Position numbers and translations under genes: made by a program
Part shown: in pieces, positions 43,611-51,521 of the stretch
Position numbering within the stretch: position 1 is the stretch's first letter
Layout of the letters: each line of letters starts with the position of its first letter
Origin: Verrucosispora sp. WMMD573
GTDB lineage: Bacteria > Actinomycetota > Actinomycetes > Mycobacteriales > Micromonosporaceae
DNA: 64,000 nucleotides
Reading direction: 5' to 3'
Assembly (NCBI RefSeq): GCF_027497175.1
Contig: NZ_CP114901.1
Span: forward strand, 4,092,001-4,156,000
The notes under the pieces: model-generated
Database searches by the model: none
Told to the model about the DNA's origin: nothing
What the model saw: only the letters and a program-made list of their open reading frames with translations

Positions 43611-44303
43611 TCAGGGGGTCGGCGGCGTGCAGACGATGACGATGTCGGGTTCGGTCGGGTCGACCTCGGCGGTGAGCACCTGCCCCCGGCCGGTGAGCCG
43701 GAGCCGGACCGGTGTCGGCCGGTCCGGATCGTGGGGCACGCCGACGACCCGGAAGCGGCCCGCCGGGTCGGTGCGGGTCGCGTACGGCTGGCCGACGACC
43801 TCGACCCGCATCGCCGCGAGGGGCTGTTCGGCCGGGCCGACGACGCGCCCGTCGAAGGTCAGCATCTCCAGTTGCCGCAGCCGCAGCGGGCGCAGGACCG
43901 GTGTGGCCGGCCGGGTCGGATGGGCGATCTGTACCGGCACGTCGATGAGCAACGCCGGCCGGGGCGGCGCACCAAAGGCCGCCCACAGGGCCGGGTCGCC
44001 GGCCTCCAGCACCAGCGTCCGCCCGTCCGCTCGGGTGGCCGAAACGAGCGCCCGGTCCAGCGCGGTCAACGCCTCGGGGCCGCCGGCGGCCAGCAGGTAG
44101 CGCACCGTGAACCGGTACGGCTCCGGGCCGTTGCCGCTGCCCCGGGTCTGCCGGGCCGGCCGGACGTCCAGCGGCCACAGCGTCAACCGGCTCGGGTCGG
44201 CGTCGGGGGCGGGCGGGCCGACCGGGACGGTGTCTCCCACCACCCCGGCCAGCCACGCCACCAACTCGGCCGTGGCCGTGCAGATCGGACCGTCGTCGGT
44301 CAT
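43611..44303 (-). CDS. Pvc16/DUF4255-like cap protein with C-terminal beta-sandwich
   Basis: A 230-residue protein from ATG 44303 (MTDDGPICTATAELVAWLAG). The N-terminal part (SRLTLWPLDVRPARQ, PYRFTVRYLLAAGGPEALTALDRALVSA, LLIDVPVQIAHP) follows the pattern of Pvc16/Afp16 tube-terminating proteins. The last 85 residues look like a carboxypeptidase-regulatory/transthyretin-like domain (MLTFDGRVVGPAEQPLAAMRVEV, TDPAGRFRVVGVPHDP). Located just before the sheath gene. The frame is open upstream to 45137 but that stretch is a shadow of other genes. Confidence 0.75.
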   Translation of the reverse strand: MTDDGPICTATAELVAWLAGVVGDTVPVGPPAPDADPSRLTLWPLDVRPARQTRGSGNGPEPYRFTVRYLLAAGGPEALTALDRALVSATRADGRTLVLEAGDPALWAAFGAPPRPALLIDVPVQIAHPTRPATPVLRPLRLRQLEMLTFDGRVVGPAEQPLAAMRVEVVGQPYATRTDPAGRFRVVGVPHDPDRPTPVRLRLTGRGQVLTAEVDPTEPDIVIVCTPPTP

Positions 44304-44908
44304 CGCGGCGGCGTCCCCTGGATCCGGTACGCGATGGCCTCGTTCCACACGTGTGGGTAGACGCCGATCTCGAAGTACCGGGTGAAGCGGTTGATAGGTG
44401 CGCCGGTGTGGTCGTGGTACAGCAGCCAGATCGGCGCGATGGTGAACAGCACGTAGTTGGCCACGACCAGCGGGATGTACAGCGGGCCGAGCAGCCGTGC
44501 CTGGAAGATGTGCACGTCCTCGTGTCGTTGGATGCCGGGGCCGGAGCCGGCGCAGACCGTGCCGAGCGTGGTGGCGTAGCGGGGGGAGACCCCCTCGACC
44601 ACGTTCACCCGGCAGCTGTGCCGGGAGGTGGCCCGGTCCAGTGAGTGGCCGAACACCAGGTGCAGGGTCAGGTAGATCGCACCGACGAGGGTGTTCGGCA
44701 GGCTCCAGCTGTGATCGACGACGAAGAGGAAGACACCGCGCGGGCTCACCGCGTAGATCTCGGCTGCGGCGACCGCCCAGCCGAAGACCGCGCCGACGAG
44801 CAGGCCGATGCCCGCGCCGACGAGCAGCCCGACGCTGCCCCCGACGAGTTGGCCGCTCACGGCGCCTGCGGCGACGTGAGCGGCGGCGCTGAAGATTCCG
44901 AAGACCAT
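44300..44908 (-). CDS. Membrane protein with HEDVH motif in the injection-system cluster
   Basis: A 202-residue protein. Residues 1-52 are a glycine-zipper-rich hydrophobic region (GAVSGQLVGGSVGLLVGAGIGLLVGAVFGWAVAAA). The centre has QRHEDVHIFQARLLGPLYIPLVVANYV; HEDVH fits the HExxH zinc-peptidase signature and the residues after it are amphipathic-to-hydrophobic. The C-terminal part is NRFTRYFEIGVYPHVWNEAIAYR, whose Glu could be a third ligand. It may be a membrane-bound peptidase or a toxin-like effector; neither is shown. Overlaps the cap-protein gene by 4 nt. Confidence 0.7.
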   Translation of the reverse strand: MVFGIFSAAAHVAAGAVSGQLVGGSVGLLVGAGIGLLVGAVFGWAVAAAEIYAVSPRGVFLFVVDHSWSLPNTLVGAIYLTLHLVFGHSLDRATSRHSCRVNVVEGVSPRYATTLGTVCAGSGPGIQRHEDVHIFQARLLGPLYIPLVVANYVLFTIAPIWLLYHDHTGAPINRFTRYFEIGVYPHVWNEAIAYRIQGTPPR

Positions 44909-44920
44909 GTCCGACTCCGC

Positions 44921-45256
44921 TCAGGCCCAGGAGCGGATGAACCGGGGCTCGTTGCCCTGCGCCAGTTGGGTCGGCGTCGCCTGCCGGTTGCCGGGAGGCA
45001 GCTGGTTGACGCCCAGCGCGGCGGAGAAGATGACCAGCCCGTTGAAGAACGCGATGATCCACTTCTCGGGGCCGGCCTCGGTGGCGAAGCCGGCGGTGAG
45101 GTAGGACAGTGCGAGGGCGATGCCCAGCGCGATCCACTTGCGGGCCTTGTCGGCGCTCGGGCCGACGAGTCCGCCGATGACGTTGGTGGCGAGCAGAGTC
45201 GCGGCACTGGCGCCGGTCAGGCTGCCCAGGGCCGCCCAGGTGAAGAGATCGTTCAT
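44921..45256 (-). CDS. Small three-span membrane protein (holin-like size and layout)
   Basis: A 111-residue protein with three hydrophobic segments (GSLTGASAATLLATNVIGGLV; WIALGIALALSYLTAGFAT; WIIAFFNGLVIFSAALGVNQL) and a polar C-terminus. Size and topology resemble holins, but sequence alone does not prove it. It is the first gene of the injection-system run, 12 nt before the HEDVH protein gene. Confidence 0.65.
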   Translation of the reverse strand: MNDLFTWAALGSLTGASAATLLATNVIGGLVGPSADKARKWIALGIALALSYLTAGFATEAGPEKWIIAFFNGLVIFSAALGVNQLPPGNRQATPTQLAQGNEPRFIRSWA

Positions 45257-45338
45257 CGCCGATCCCCCTTCGGTGTTGCGTACTGCCGGGTGGGGTGTGG
45301 TGAGCTGCCGTCCTCGGTGGGCGGCGGCCGGCCGGTCG

Positions 45339-46145
45339 TCAGCCGGCGTCCGGCGGGCCGGGATTCGTGACGGTCGACGTCACCGGTGTGGATCCGCCGA
45401 CCGGGGGTGAGGCGCTCTCGGGCGGTGTACCGCCGGTGCGGGAGCGGCGGAGCAGGACCGCGACCAGCACCGCGACGAGCAGCAGTAGCACGGTGCCGGC
45501 GATGATCAGCAACCAGGGAAACCCGCCGTCGGAGTCCGCGCCGGCCGCCGGAGACGGTCGCGGCGGCGCCTCGGCGACGGCGCGCAGCTCGGTTGGCTTC
45601 TGCTCGTTGCGGTTGACCCGCCAGGTGACCGTCCGGTCGTTGACCTGACCGCCGGTGCTGGCGTCCAGGACGCGACCGGGAAAGGTCACCGCGATCTCGA
45701 ACGACATCAACAACATGAATCGCTCTTGATTCTTGGGGTCCTGTTCGGCCACTTTTCCGCCGTACTTCTGCGGGTCCAGCGGAAGGGTGAACACGTACCG
45801 GTCGTCGGTGCGGACGATGCTCAGACTTTCGCTGTCGAATTCGGCCAGCGGCACGTTCCGATAGTTGATCAGAGAGCCGAAGTGGGTGGTGTCCTCGTAT
45901 CGGGTTTCCGGCCCGGCCGGTAGCGCCGGTATGTTCTGCCGCAACTCGGCGAAGCCCGCCTCGACTGGCCTGTTGTTCAAGGTCAGGACGTTCCGCTCGG
46001 CGGTGAGCAGAAGCTGGCCGCTGACCGTGTCGTCCGGGTTGACGGTCAGCCCGGCATTGAGTTGCATGCAGCCGGAAAGGGTCGCCGCCAGCACGAGGCA
46101 CGCCGCGCCGCGGAGTGTGCTGAAGCGCCCGAGCCTCGAATTCAT
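45339..46145 (-). CDS. LppM-domain lipoprotein (DUF3153-like)
   Basis: A 268-residue membrane protein from ATG 46145. Lipobox LAATLSGC near residue 26 follows a short signal. The extracellular domain (MQLNAGLTVNPDDTVSGQLLLTAERNVL; FTLPLDPQKYG; SFEIAVTFPGRVLDASTGGQVNDRTVTWRV) is typical of actinobacterial LppM/DUF3153 proteins. A C-terminal span (WLLIIAGTVLLLLVAVLVAVLLRRSR) and a Pro/Thr tail follow. It precedes the injection-system genes on the same strand by 82 nt, so it may be cotranscribed, but relatives are common outside such clusters. Confidence 0.8.
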   Translation of the reverse strand: MNSRLGRFSTLRGAACLVLAATLSGCMQLNAGLTVNPDDTVSGQLLLTAERNVLTLNNRPVEAGFAELRQNIPALPAGPETRYEDTTHFGSLINYRNVPLAEFDSESLSIVRTDDRYVFTLPLDPQKYGGKVAEQDPKNQERFMLLMSFEIAVTFPGRVLDASTGGQVNDRTVTWRVNRNEQKPTELRAVAEAPPRPSPAAGADSDGGFPWLLIIAGTVLLLLVAVLVAVLLRRSRTGGTPPESASPPVGGSTPVTSTVTNPGPPDAG

Positions 46146-46331
46146 GGGCTCAGTGTGTGCTCCCGCCGTCCGAGTCATCAGTCAGCGATCAGTCACAAGC
46201 AAGTCGCCGATCTTACCGGTACCCCGTCACATTCGGTCGAGGTCGCGATCCGGGAAAATCGATATTCTGGAAGGTTGGCCGCAACTACTTGATCGGGTTG
46301 TGTCGGGTGCGGCGTCAGGTGGGCTGACGGC

Positions 46332-47315
46332 TCAGGCGCTGCCGCGCACGACCAACGCCGACGGGAAGACGGTCGTCTCCGGTGCCTCGCGATGCTCCAG
46401 CACCATGGTCGCGGCTGCGGTGATGATCTGCCGTACCGGGTGGCTGGCCGTGGTCAGCGCCACCGTCGCGGCCAGCGGGATGTCGTCGAATCCGGTCACC
46501 GCGACGTCCTCGGGCACCCGGATGCCGTCGGCCCGTAGCCGACCGATCACCCCGAGCGCTGTCGCGTCGCTGATCCCGACGATCGCGTCGGTGTCCGGCC
46601 AGCGTCGCAGCACCTCCCGAGCGGCGGCGTAACCACGGGCCGCGCTGAAATCGCCGACCACCTCCCGGGCCGGCAGGCCGGCGTCGCACAGCAGCCTGCG
46701 GTACGCCCCGACGGAGCGGTTGGCGCAGGCCAGCCAGCGGGGACCGGTGACCATGGCGATCCGACGCCGCCCGGCGTCGTACAGGTGACGGACGATCGCC
46801 GCGGTGCCGCCGCCGTTGTCGATGTCGACCGACGGCACCGTGGCCGAGCCGATCCCGATCGACACGGCCCGGCCGCGCAGCCGGCGCGGCACCAGATCCA
46901 GCAGCGCCGGAGTCGTGTTGAGCAGGACCAGGCCGGCCACGCCCCGGTCGTCGGTCAACCGGGTCAGCCGCTCCGGTGCTCCCAACGGCACCCACTGCAC
47001 CGCCACGCCCAGACCATGCGGCGTGCAGGCCCGGGCCACTGCGGCGACCGCCTGGTCGACGTAGGGGTCGTCGAGGACAGCCGGGCCGGTGCCCGAAACC
47101 GCGATCAGCAGCCGTACGCCGGAACCGTGCACCAGGGCACGGGCCGCCGGATTCGGCACGTAGCCGAGCAGGTTCACGGCGGTGCGTACCCGCTCGCGGG
47201 CGGTCGGTGACGCGAAGCCGTTGCCAGCGAGAACCCGGGACGCCGTGGAACGGGACACCCCGGCGGCCCGGGCCACGTCGTCGAGGGTGGCCGGGCGGCG
47301 CGCTGCCGTCGTCAT
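46332..47315 (-). CDS. LacI-family transcriptional regulator (CelR-type operator nearby)
   Basis: A 327-residue repressor from ATG 47315, with GGGGAG upstream. Helix-turn-helix ATLDDVARAAGVSRSTASRVLAGNGF, hinge NPAARALVHGSGVRLLIAV, effector domain ending VTGFDDIPLAATVALTTASHPV. It diverges from an MFS transporter gene, and the gap contains a palindrome of the CelR type. Probably represses that transporter. The ligand is unknown. Confidence 0.92.
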   Translation of the reverse strand: MTTAARRPATLDDVARAAGVSRSTASRVLAGNGFASPTARERVRTAVNLLGYVPNPAARALVHGSGVRLLIAVSGTGPAVLDDPYVDQAVAAVARACTPHGLGVAVQWVPLGAPERLTRLTDDRGVAGLVLLNTTPALLDLVPRRLRGRAVSIGIGSATVPSVDIDNGGGTAAIVRHLYDAGRRRIAMVTGPRWLACANRSVGAYRRLLCDAGLPAREVVGDFSAARGYAAAREVLRRWPDTDAIVGISDATALGVIGRLRADGIRVPEDVAVTGFDDIPLAATVALTTASHPVRQIITAAATMVLEHREAPETTVFPSALVVRGSA

Positions 47316-47410
47316 GTACGTCTCCCCGTTGCTGCTCCCGCCCACCTGGGCGCCCATCAGCATCATGCCGTGCCCGACGGCCGCTGGTAAGGACCGGAGG
47401 TGGATTGTGG

Positions 47411-47424
47411 TGGTAGCGCTCCCA
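47411..47424. promoter_or_regulatory. CelR-like LacI operator upstream of MFS transporter
   Basis: TGGTAGCGCTCCCA is a 14-bp palindrome with one mismatched pair and differs by one base from TGGGAGCGCTCCCA, the site known for CelR/CebR-type actinobacterial repressors. It lies 38 nt before the transporter ATG and 96 nt before the LacI start. Confidence 0.7.
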
Positions 47425-47461
47425 GGTGTGTGATCGCCGTACTGCCCGAGGAGAGGACCGG

Positions 47462-48715
47462 ATGGACCCCGTCGTCACCACCCCTGCCAACCCGCCGACC
47501 AGCGCTGGCCCGTCCCGTGCCGTCCTGGCCGCCCGCAACGGTGTGGCGGTCGTGTTCGCGCTCAACGGACTGGCCGTGGCCACCTGGTTCGCCCGGGTGC
47601 CGGCGGTCCGCGATGGCCTCGGCCTCAGCCCGGGTCGTCTCGGCCTGCTGCTGCTGACCCTGTCGGCCGGGGCGATCCTCGCCATGCCCACCGCCGGCCT
47701 GGTCGCCCAGCGCCTCGGCGCGGCGCGGGCCGTGGCGGCGTCCACCCTGCTCGTCGCGCTCGGGCTGACCATCACCGGAGTCTCGACCGGGGTGGCTGGG
47801 TGGCTGCCCGGGGTGGCGGTCGGCCTGTTCGCGCTCGGCTACGGCTCGGGCACCTGCGATGTCGCGATGAACATCGAGGGCGCGGCGGTCGAACGGCGGC
47901 TCGGTTGGACGGTGATGCCGCGCTTCCACGCCGCCTGGAGCCTCGGCTCGGTGGCCGGCGCGGGCGTCGGCGCGGGGGCCGCCCGGCTGGGCGTCCCGGT
48001 AGCGGTGCACCTCGGTGTGCTGGCCGCGGTGGTGTTCGGCGGCACGCTGCTCGGGGCGCGCGCGTTCCTGCCGGTCGGGCCGGCGGCGGCCGACACCTCG
48101 GCCGGGCGTCGCGGCCGGCTGCTGGCCGCCTGGCGGGAGCCGCGCACCCTGCTCATCGGCCTGCTGGTGCTGGCGGCGGCGTTCGCCGAGGGCAGCGCCA
48201 ACGACTGGCTCGCGGTCGCCTTCATCGACGGCTACGGCTTCACTGAGGCGGCCGGCGCGGCGGTCTTCGGCGTCTTCGTGGTCGGTATGACGCTGGGCCG
48301 CACCGCCGGCACGGTGGCGCTGGACCGCTGGGGACGGGGGCCGGTGCTGACCACGACCATTCTGCTCGCCATCTTCGGCGCCGGCCTGGCGGTGCTCGCC
48401 GGGTCCGGTCCGGTCGCGGTGGTCGGCGTGGCGCTGTGGGGGATCGGTGCCTCGCTCGGTTTCCCGGTGGGGATGAGCGCCGCGGCCGACGAGGAGGAGC
48501 ACGCGCACGTACGGGTAAGCGTGGTCGCGGTGATCGGTTACACGGCGTTCCTGGCCGGACCGCCGTTGCTGGGCCTGCTCGGTGACCAGGTGGGCACGCT
48601 GCAGGCGCTGCTGGTCGTACCGCTGCTCCTGCTGCCGACCCTCCTGCTCGTCCCGGCGGCTCGCCCGCCCGTCGCCGGCGGCACAGGGGCGGGCTCGGCG
48701 CAGCCAGACGCGTAG
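47462..48715 (+). CDS. MFS transporter (YbjJ-like)
   Basis: A 417-residue transporter with about 12 spans. MFS features are visible: NGLAVATWFARVPAVRDGLGLSPGRLGLLL, the FALGYGSGTCDVAMNIEGAAVERRLG segment, and VMPRFHAAWSLGSVAGAG, typical of the YbjJ group of inner-membrane MFS proteins. GAGGAGAGG lies 5 nt before the ATG. Control by the divergent LacI repressor suggests a sugar or sugar derivative as cargo. Confidence 0.88.
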   Translation: MDPVVTTPANPPTSAGPSRAVLAARNGVAVVFALNGLAVATWFARVPAVRDGLGLSPGRLGLLLLTLSAGAILAMPTAGLVAQRLGAARAVAASTLLVALGLTITGVSTGVAGWLPGVAVGLFALGYGSGTCDVAMNIEGAAVERRLGWTVMPRFHAAWSLGSVAGAGVGAGAARLGVPVAVHLGVLAAVVFGGTLLGARAFLPVGPAAADTSAGRRGRLLAAWREPRTLLIGLLVLAAAFAEGSANDWLAVAFIDGYGFTEAAGAAVFGVFVVGMTLGRTAGTVALDRWGRGPVLTTTILLAIFGAGLAVLAGSGPVAVVGVALWGIGASLGFPVGMSAAADEEEHAHVRVSVVAVIGYTAFLAGPPLLGLLGDQVGTLQALLVVPLLLLPTLLLVPAARPPVAGGTGAGSAQPDA

Positions 48716-48835
48716 CGGGTCGGTGGCCGTGCCGCCGTCGGCGGGCCTACGCGACGGGGGATTCTCACCCGGCTCACAGGGATCTGCCAGGTGACGGTGC
48801 TGCACTGGGGGTCACGCCGAGGAGAGGAGCCGGAC

Positions 48836-49171
48836 ATGGGCTGGTTCAGCCGGCGGTCACGGGCCGCGCAGGGCACCCCGACGAAACTCGACCGCGAAGG
48901 TACCCCCGAGGACCTCGCCGCGCTGGAGCGGTTCGCCACCAGCCGGCAGGGGGTGGAGTTCTACCTGGAGCCGGAGACCACCGCCACCGACACCACCGTG
49001 ATGGCCATCGCCCACGACGGCGAGTGGATCCGCCGCCGCACCGGCACGCCGCGCGCCGCCGGTGCCCTGGCCCGCAAACACGCCATCCCGCTCTACGAGG
49101 CCGCCAAGGTCGGGTACCCGGATCGGATGCGGGCCTGGAACCGGGCACATCCGGAGCGTCGTGCCCGCTGA
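48836..49171 (+). CDS. Conserved small actinobacterial protein, unknown function
   Basis: A 111-residue basic protein from ATG 48836 with GGAGAGGAG upstream. The main block is GTPEDLAALERFATSRQGVEFYLEPETTATDTTVMAIAHDGEWIRRR followed by AGALARKHAIPLYEAAKVGYPDRMRAWNR. It has no signal or span. Alpha/beta in character, not linked to a known family by me. Convergent with the MBL-fold gene with 19 nt between. Confidence 0.75.
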   Translation: MGWFSRRSRAAQGTPTKLDREGTPEDLAALERFATSRQGVEFYLEPETTATDTTVMAIAHDGEWIRRRTGTPRAAGALARKHAIPLYEAAKVGYPDRMRAWNRAHPERRAR

Positions 49172-49190
49172 GCCGAACGGGTCGCCCCGC

Positions 49191-49904
49191 TCACTGGCTG
49201 ATCGCCGCCCGGGCCTCGTCGAGGGTCAGCGGCGGACTGTGGCTGGAGACGTACCAGCCGATGTCGTCGTCGAGCAGCCGTCCGACCAGCGCGAGGTCCG
49301 GTTCGTCCGCCGGTGTCCGCAGGTGCGCCGGTGGGGGATACCAGCTGTCACCGAGCAGCATGACCTTCGAGTCGGGCACCAACACGATTGCGGAGTCCGG
49401 GGCGTGTCGGCCGCCGACGTGGCGCGCCAGCACGCCGGTGGGCAACTCCACCTCGTCGGTGAAGACGCGGCTGGGCGGTAGCACCCGCAGCTCGTCCCAG
49501 GAGTCGACGGCCAGCGCGCGAGCCCGGTAGCTCGGCCCGAGCCGACGGTTGCGGAGCACCTCCTCGCGCAGGTACCGGACGCTCCACGGCCGGGTCGCCT
49601 CCGCGCGCAGCAGTTCCGCGCCGCTGACATGTCCAATGATCTCCACCTCCGGCCAGGCGCAGGCACCCCAGACGTGGTCCCAGTGGTGGTGGGTGTAGAC
49701 CAGCCAGCGGGGCGCCGGTAGACCGGCGGCGCGCAACGCGACCTGGATCTCACGGGCGTGCGACGGGCTCTGCCCCGCGTCCACCAGCACGCTGCCCCGC
49801 TCGTCGACGATCACCGCAACGCCCGCCTGCACCATCTCGGGATCGGGGTGCCCCGGACAGAGCCAAACCCGCCCCGCAAGATGCCCGAACGCCACCACCA
49901 CCAC
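49191..49904 (-). CDS. MBL-fold metallo-hydrolase
   Basis: A 237-residue metallo-beta-lactamase-fold enzyme. Metal-binding HxHxDH-type motif is seen as YTHHHWDHVWGA near residue 72, with a later His in ARHVGGRHAPDSAIV and an Asp in VMLLGDSWYPP. Substrate unknown; it resembles small cytoplasmic hydrolases of the glyoxalase-II-like group. Starts near a palindrome that occupies the gap before the methyltransferase gene. Confidence 0.85.
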   Translation of the reverse strand: MVVVAFGHLAGRVWLCPGHPDPEMVQAGVAVIVDERGSVLVDAGQSPSHAREIQVALRAAGLPAPRWLVYTHHHWDHVWGACAWPEVEIIGHVSGAELLRAEATRPWSVRYLREEVLRNRRLGPSYRARALAVDSWDELRVLPPSRVFTDEVELPTGVLARHVGGRHAPDSAIVLVPDSKVMLLGDSWYPPPAHLRTPADEPDLALVGRLLDDDIGWYVSSHSPPLTLDEARAAISQ

Positions 49905-49940
49905 CGCACCCTACCCCCACTCCCCGCCCCCGAGCCCTGA

Positions 49941-50011
49941 CGATCATGCAGTTGTGGCACCGGACGAGTGGGGCGAATGCGGAGCAAGCAACGACCACAA
50001 CTGCATGATCG
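49941..50011. repeat. 17-bp perfect inverted repeat
   Basis: Arms cgatcatgcagttgtgg (49941-49957) and its exact reverse complement (49995-50011), with a 37-nt loop. It sits between the stop of the methyltransferase gene (leftward) and the start of the MBL-fold gene. The arms are AT-richer than the surroundings. Likely another dispersed element or a long terminator stem. Confidence 0.75.
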
Positions 50012-50039
50012 CGAAGGGCGGGGGAGGGGAGGGGCCGGG

Positions 50040-50798
50040 TTAGTGGGTGGCGACGACGGCGGCGTCGGCGGCGCCGCGCCAGAGGGTGCCGACCTCGGTG
50101 AATCCCGCTTCTCTGAGGGCGGTGAGGTGCCAGGAGGCCGGGGGCAGCCATTCGGGGCTGTGCCCGGACGGGTAGATGGCGTGGCGTTGCCGCACGAACG
50201 GAGCCAGCGTCGGGTCCTGCTCGGCCTGCTGCCACCACTGCGACCAGGACAGCACGGCACCGGCGGCGTACCGGGCCGCCCGGTGCTCCTCGGCCCGGGC
50301 GAGCAGCCGCTTGGTCAACTCCGGCAGGTCGTCATCGGGCATGTGGTCGGCGTTGACGAACAGGCCACCCGGCCGGAGCAGGTCGCGGATCTCCGCATAG
50401 AGGATGCGTAACCGGTCGGCGGGCAACCAGTGCAGCGCGGTGGCGGTGAGCACGGCGTCGTAGCGCTGGTGCGGCAGCGCCGTGGCCCAGTCCGGCCGAC
50501 CCAAATCGGCCGTGACGATGGTGGCCCGCTCGCCGAGCGAGGCGGTGGCGAGGGCGAGCAGCGCCGGGTCGAGGTCGACCAGGGTGACCTCGGCGTCGGG
50601 GAAACGCCGCAGGGCCCGCAGCGAGATGGTGCCGGTGCCGCCGGCCAGGTCGAGTAGCCGGAGCGGTGCGGCCTCGCGGACGGCGTCGACCGTGTCGAGC
50701 ATGACGGTGAACCGGTGCTCACGGTCCGGCATGTACGCCTCCTGCTGGCGGTCCCAACTTTCCTGCCAGGCGGCGACGTTGCTGATGTAAGGACTCAT
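50040..50798 (-). CDS. SAM-dependent class I methyltransferase
   Basis: A 252-residue enzyme from ATG 50798 (MSPYISNVAAWQESWDRQQEAYMPDREHRF). The SAM-binding motif I is LRLLDLAGGTGTISLRAL near residue 47, motif II TLVDLDPALL, and the post-motif region YDAVLTATALHWLPADRLRILYAEIRDLLRPGGLFVNAD. Substrate unknown. The open frame extends to 50858 but the shorter start gives the usual N-terminus. Confidence 0.88.
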   Translation of the reverse strand: MSPYISNVAAWQESWDRQQEAYMPDREHRFTVMLDTVDAVREAAPLRLLDLAGGTGTISLRALRRFPDAEVTLVDLDPALLALATASLGERATIVTADLGRPDWATALPHQRYDAVLTATALHWLPADRLRILYAEIRDLLRPGGLFVNADHMPDDDLPELTKRLLARAEEHRAARYAAGAVLSWSQWWQQAEQDPTLAPFVRQRHAIYPSGHSPEWLPPASWHLTALREAGFTEVGTLWRGAADAAVVATH

Positions 50799-51047
50799 AG
50801 CGTGCACGCTAGTTACTAGGCGGCCGAGCTGTCCAGGCTTGTTGCCAACCTTTTGCAACTAGGAGAAGATGGTGGAGCGATGATCGGATCGGGCCGGACC
50901 GGGACGACCCGGTTCGGCCCGATCGTGTCTGCACGGCACCCGCGCCCGTCCTCCGGTGGTCGGCCTCCGCGAACGCCCGCCGACCGGCGATGCCATGATG
51001 TCCCGTGGCGAGGGCGAGGTGCCCGGCCGGAACGGACTGGAAGCAGC

Positions 51048-51521
51048 GTGGACCACCAGCGCACCGCCGCGCACGAGATGTTCGACGCCGACGTGGCCTC
51101 GAACCGGCTCGGCATCGAGCTGATCAGCGCCGCCGACGGCAGCGCGGTGGCCCGGATGCTGATCACCGACGGCATGGTCAACGGACACCGGATAGCGCAC
51201 GGCGGTTTCGTGTTCCTCCTGGCCGACACCGCGTTCGCGCTGGCCTGCAACAGCCACGGTCCGGCCACCGTCGCCGCCGGTGCCGACATCACCTTCGTCC
51301 GCCCGGCCCGGCAGGGGGACGTGCTGGTCGCCCGGGCCAGCGAACGCACCCGGTACGGCCGCAGCGGCATCTACGACGTCACCGTCAGCCGCGAGGGCGG
51401 GGAGGTGGTCGCGGAGTTCCGTGGCCAGAGCCGGACCCTGCGGGCGGTAGCCTCCGCCGACGGCGGCGGACCGGAACCGGGGAAGCACGACCGGGCGCCA
51501 ACAGCCGGCCAGGGACGCTGA
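51048..51521 (+). CDS. PaaI-type hotdog thioesterase
   Basis: A 157-residue hotdog-fold protein from GTG 51048. Core: IELISAADGSAVARMLITDGMVNGHRIAHGGFVFLLADTAFALACNSHG, with the HGG active-site turn typical of phenylacetyl-CoA thioesterase PaaI, and a Gly/Ala-rich short C-terminal tail. No other phenylacetate genes are nearby, so it may be a general acyl-CoA thioesterase. Its last 137 bases lie antisense to the extended frame of the cyclase gene. Confidence 0.82.
   Translation: MDHQRTAAHEMFDADVASNRLGIELISAADGSAVARMLITDGMVNGHRIAHGGFVFLLADTAFALACNSHGPATVAAGADITFVRPARQGDVLVARASERTRYGRSGIYDVTVSREGGEVVAEFRGQSRTLRAVASADGGGPEPGKHDRAPTAGQGR

Noticed and set aside
32003..45256. Prophage or phage remnant
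   Set aside because: Only contractile-tail parts are present. Capsid, portal, terminase, lysogeny and integrase genes are missing, and the gene set and order match injection systems.
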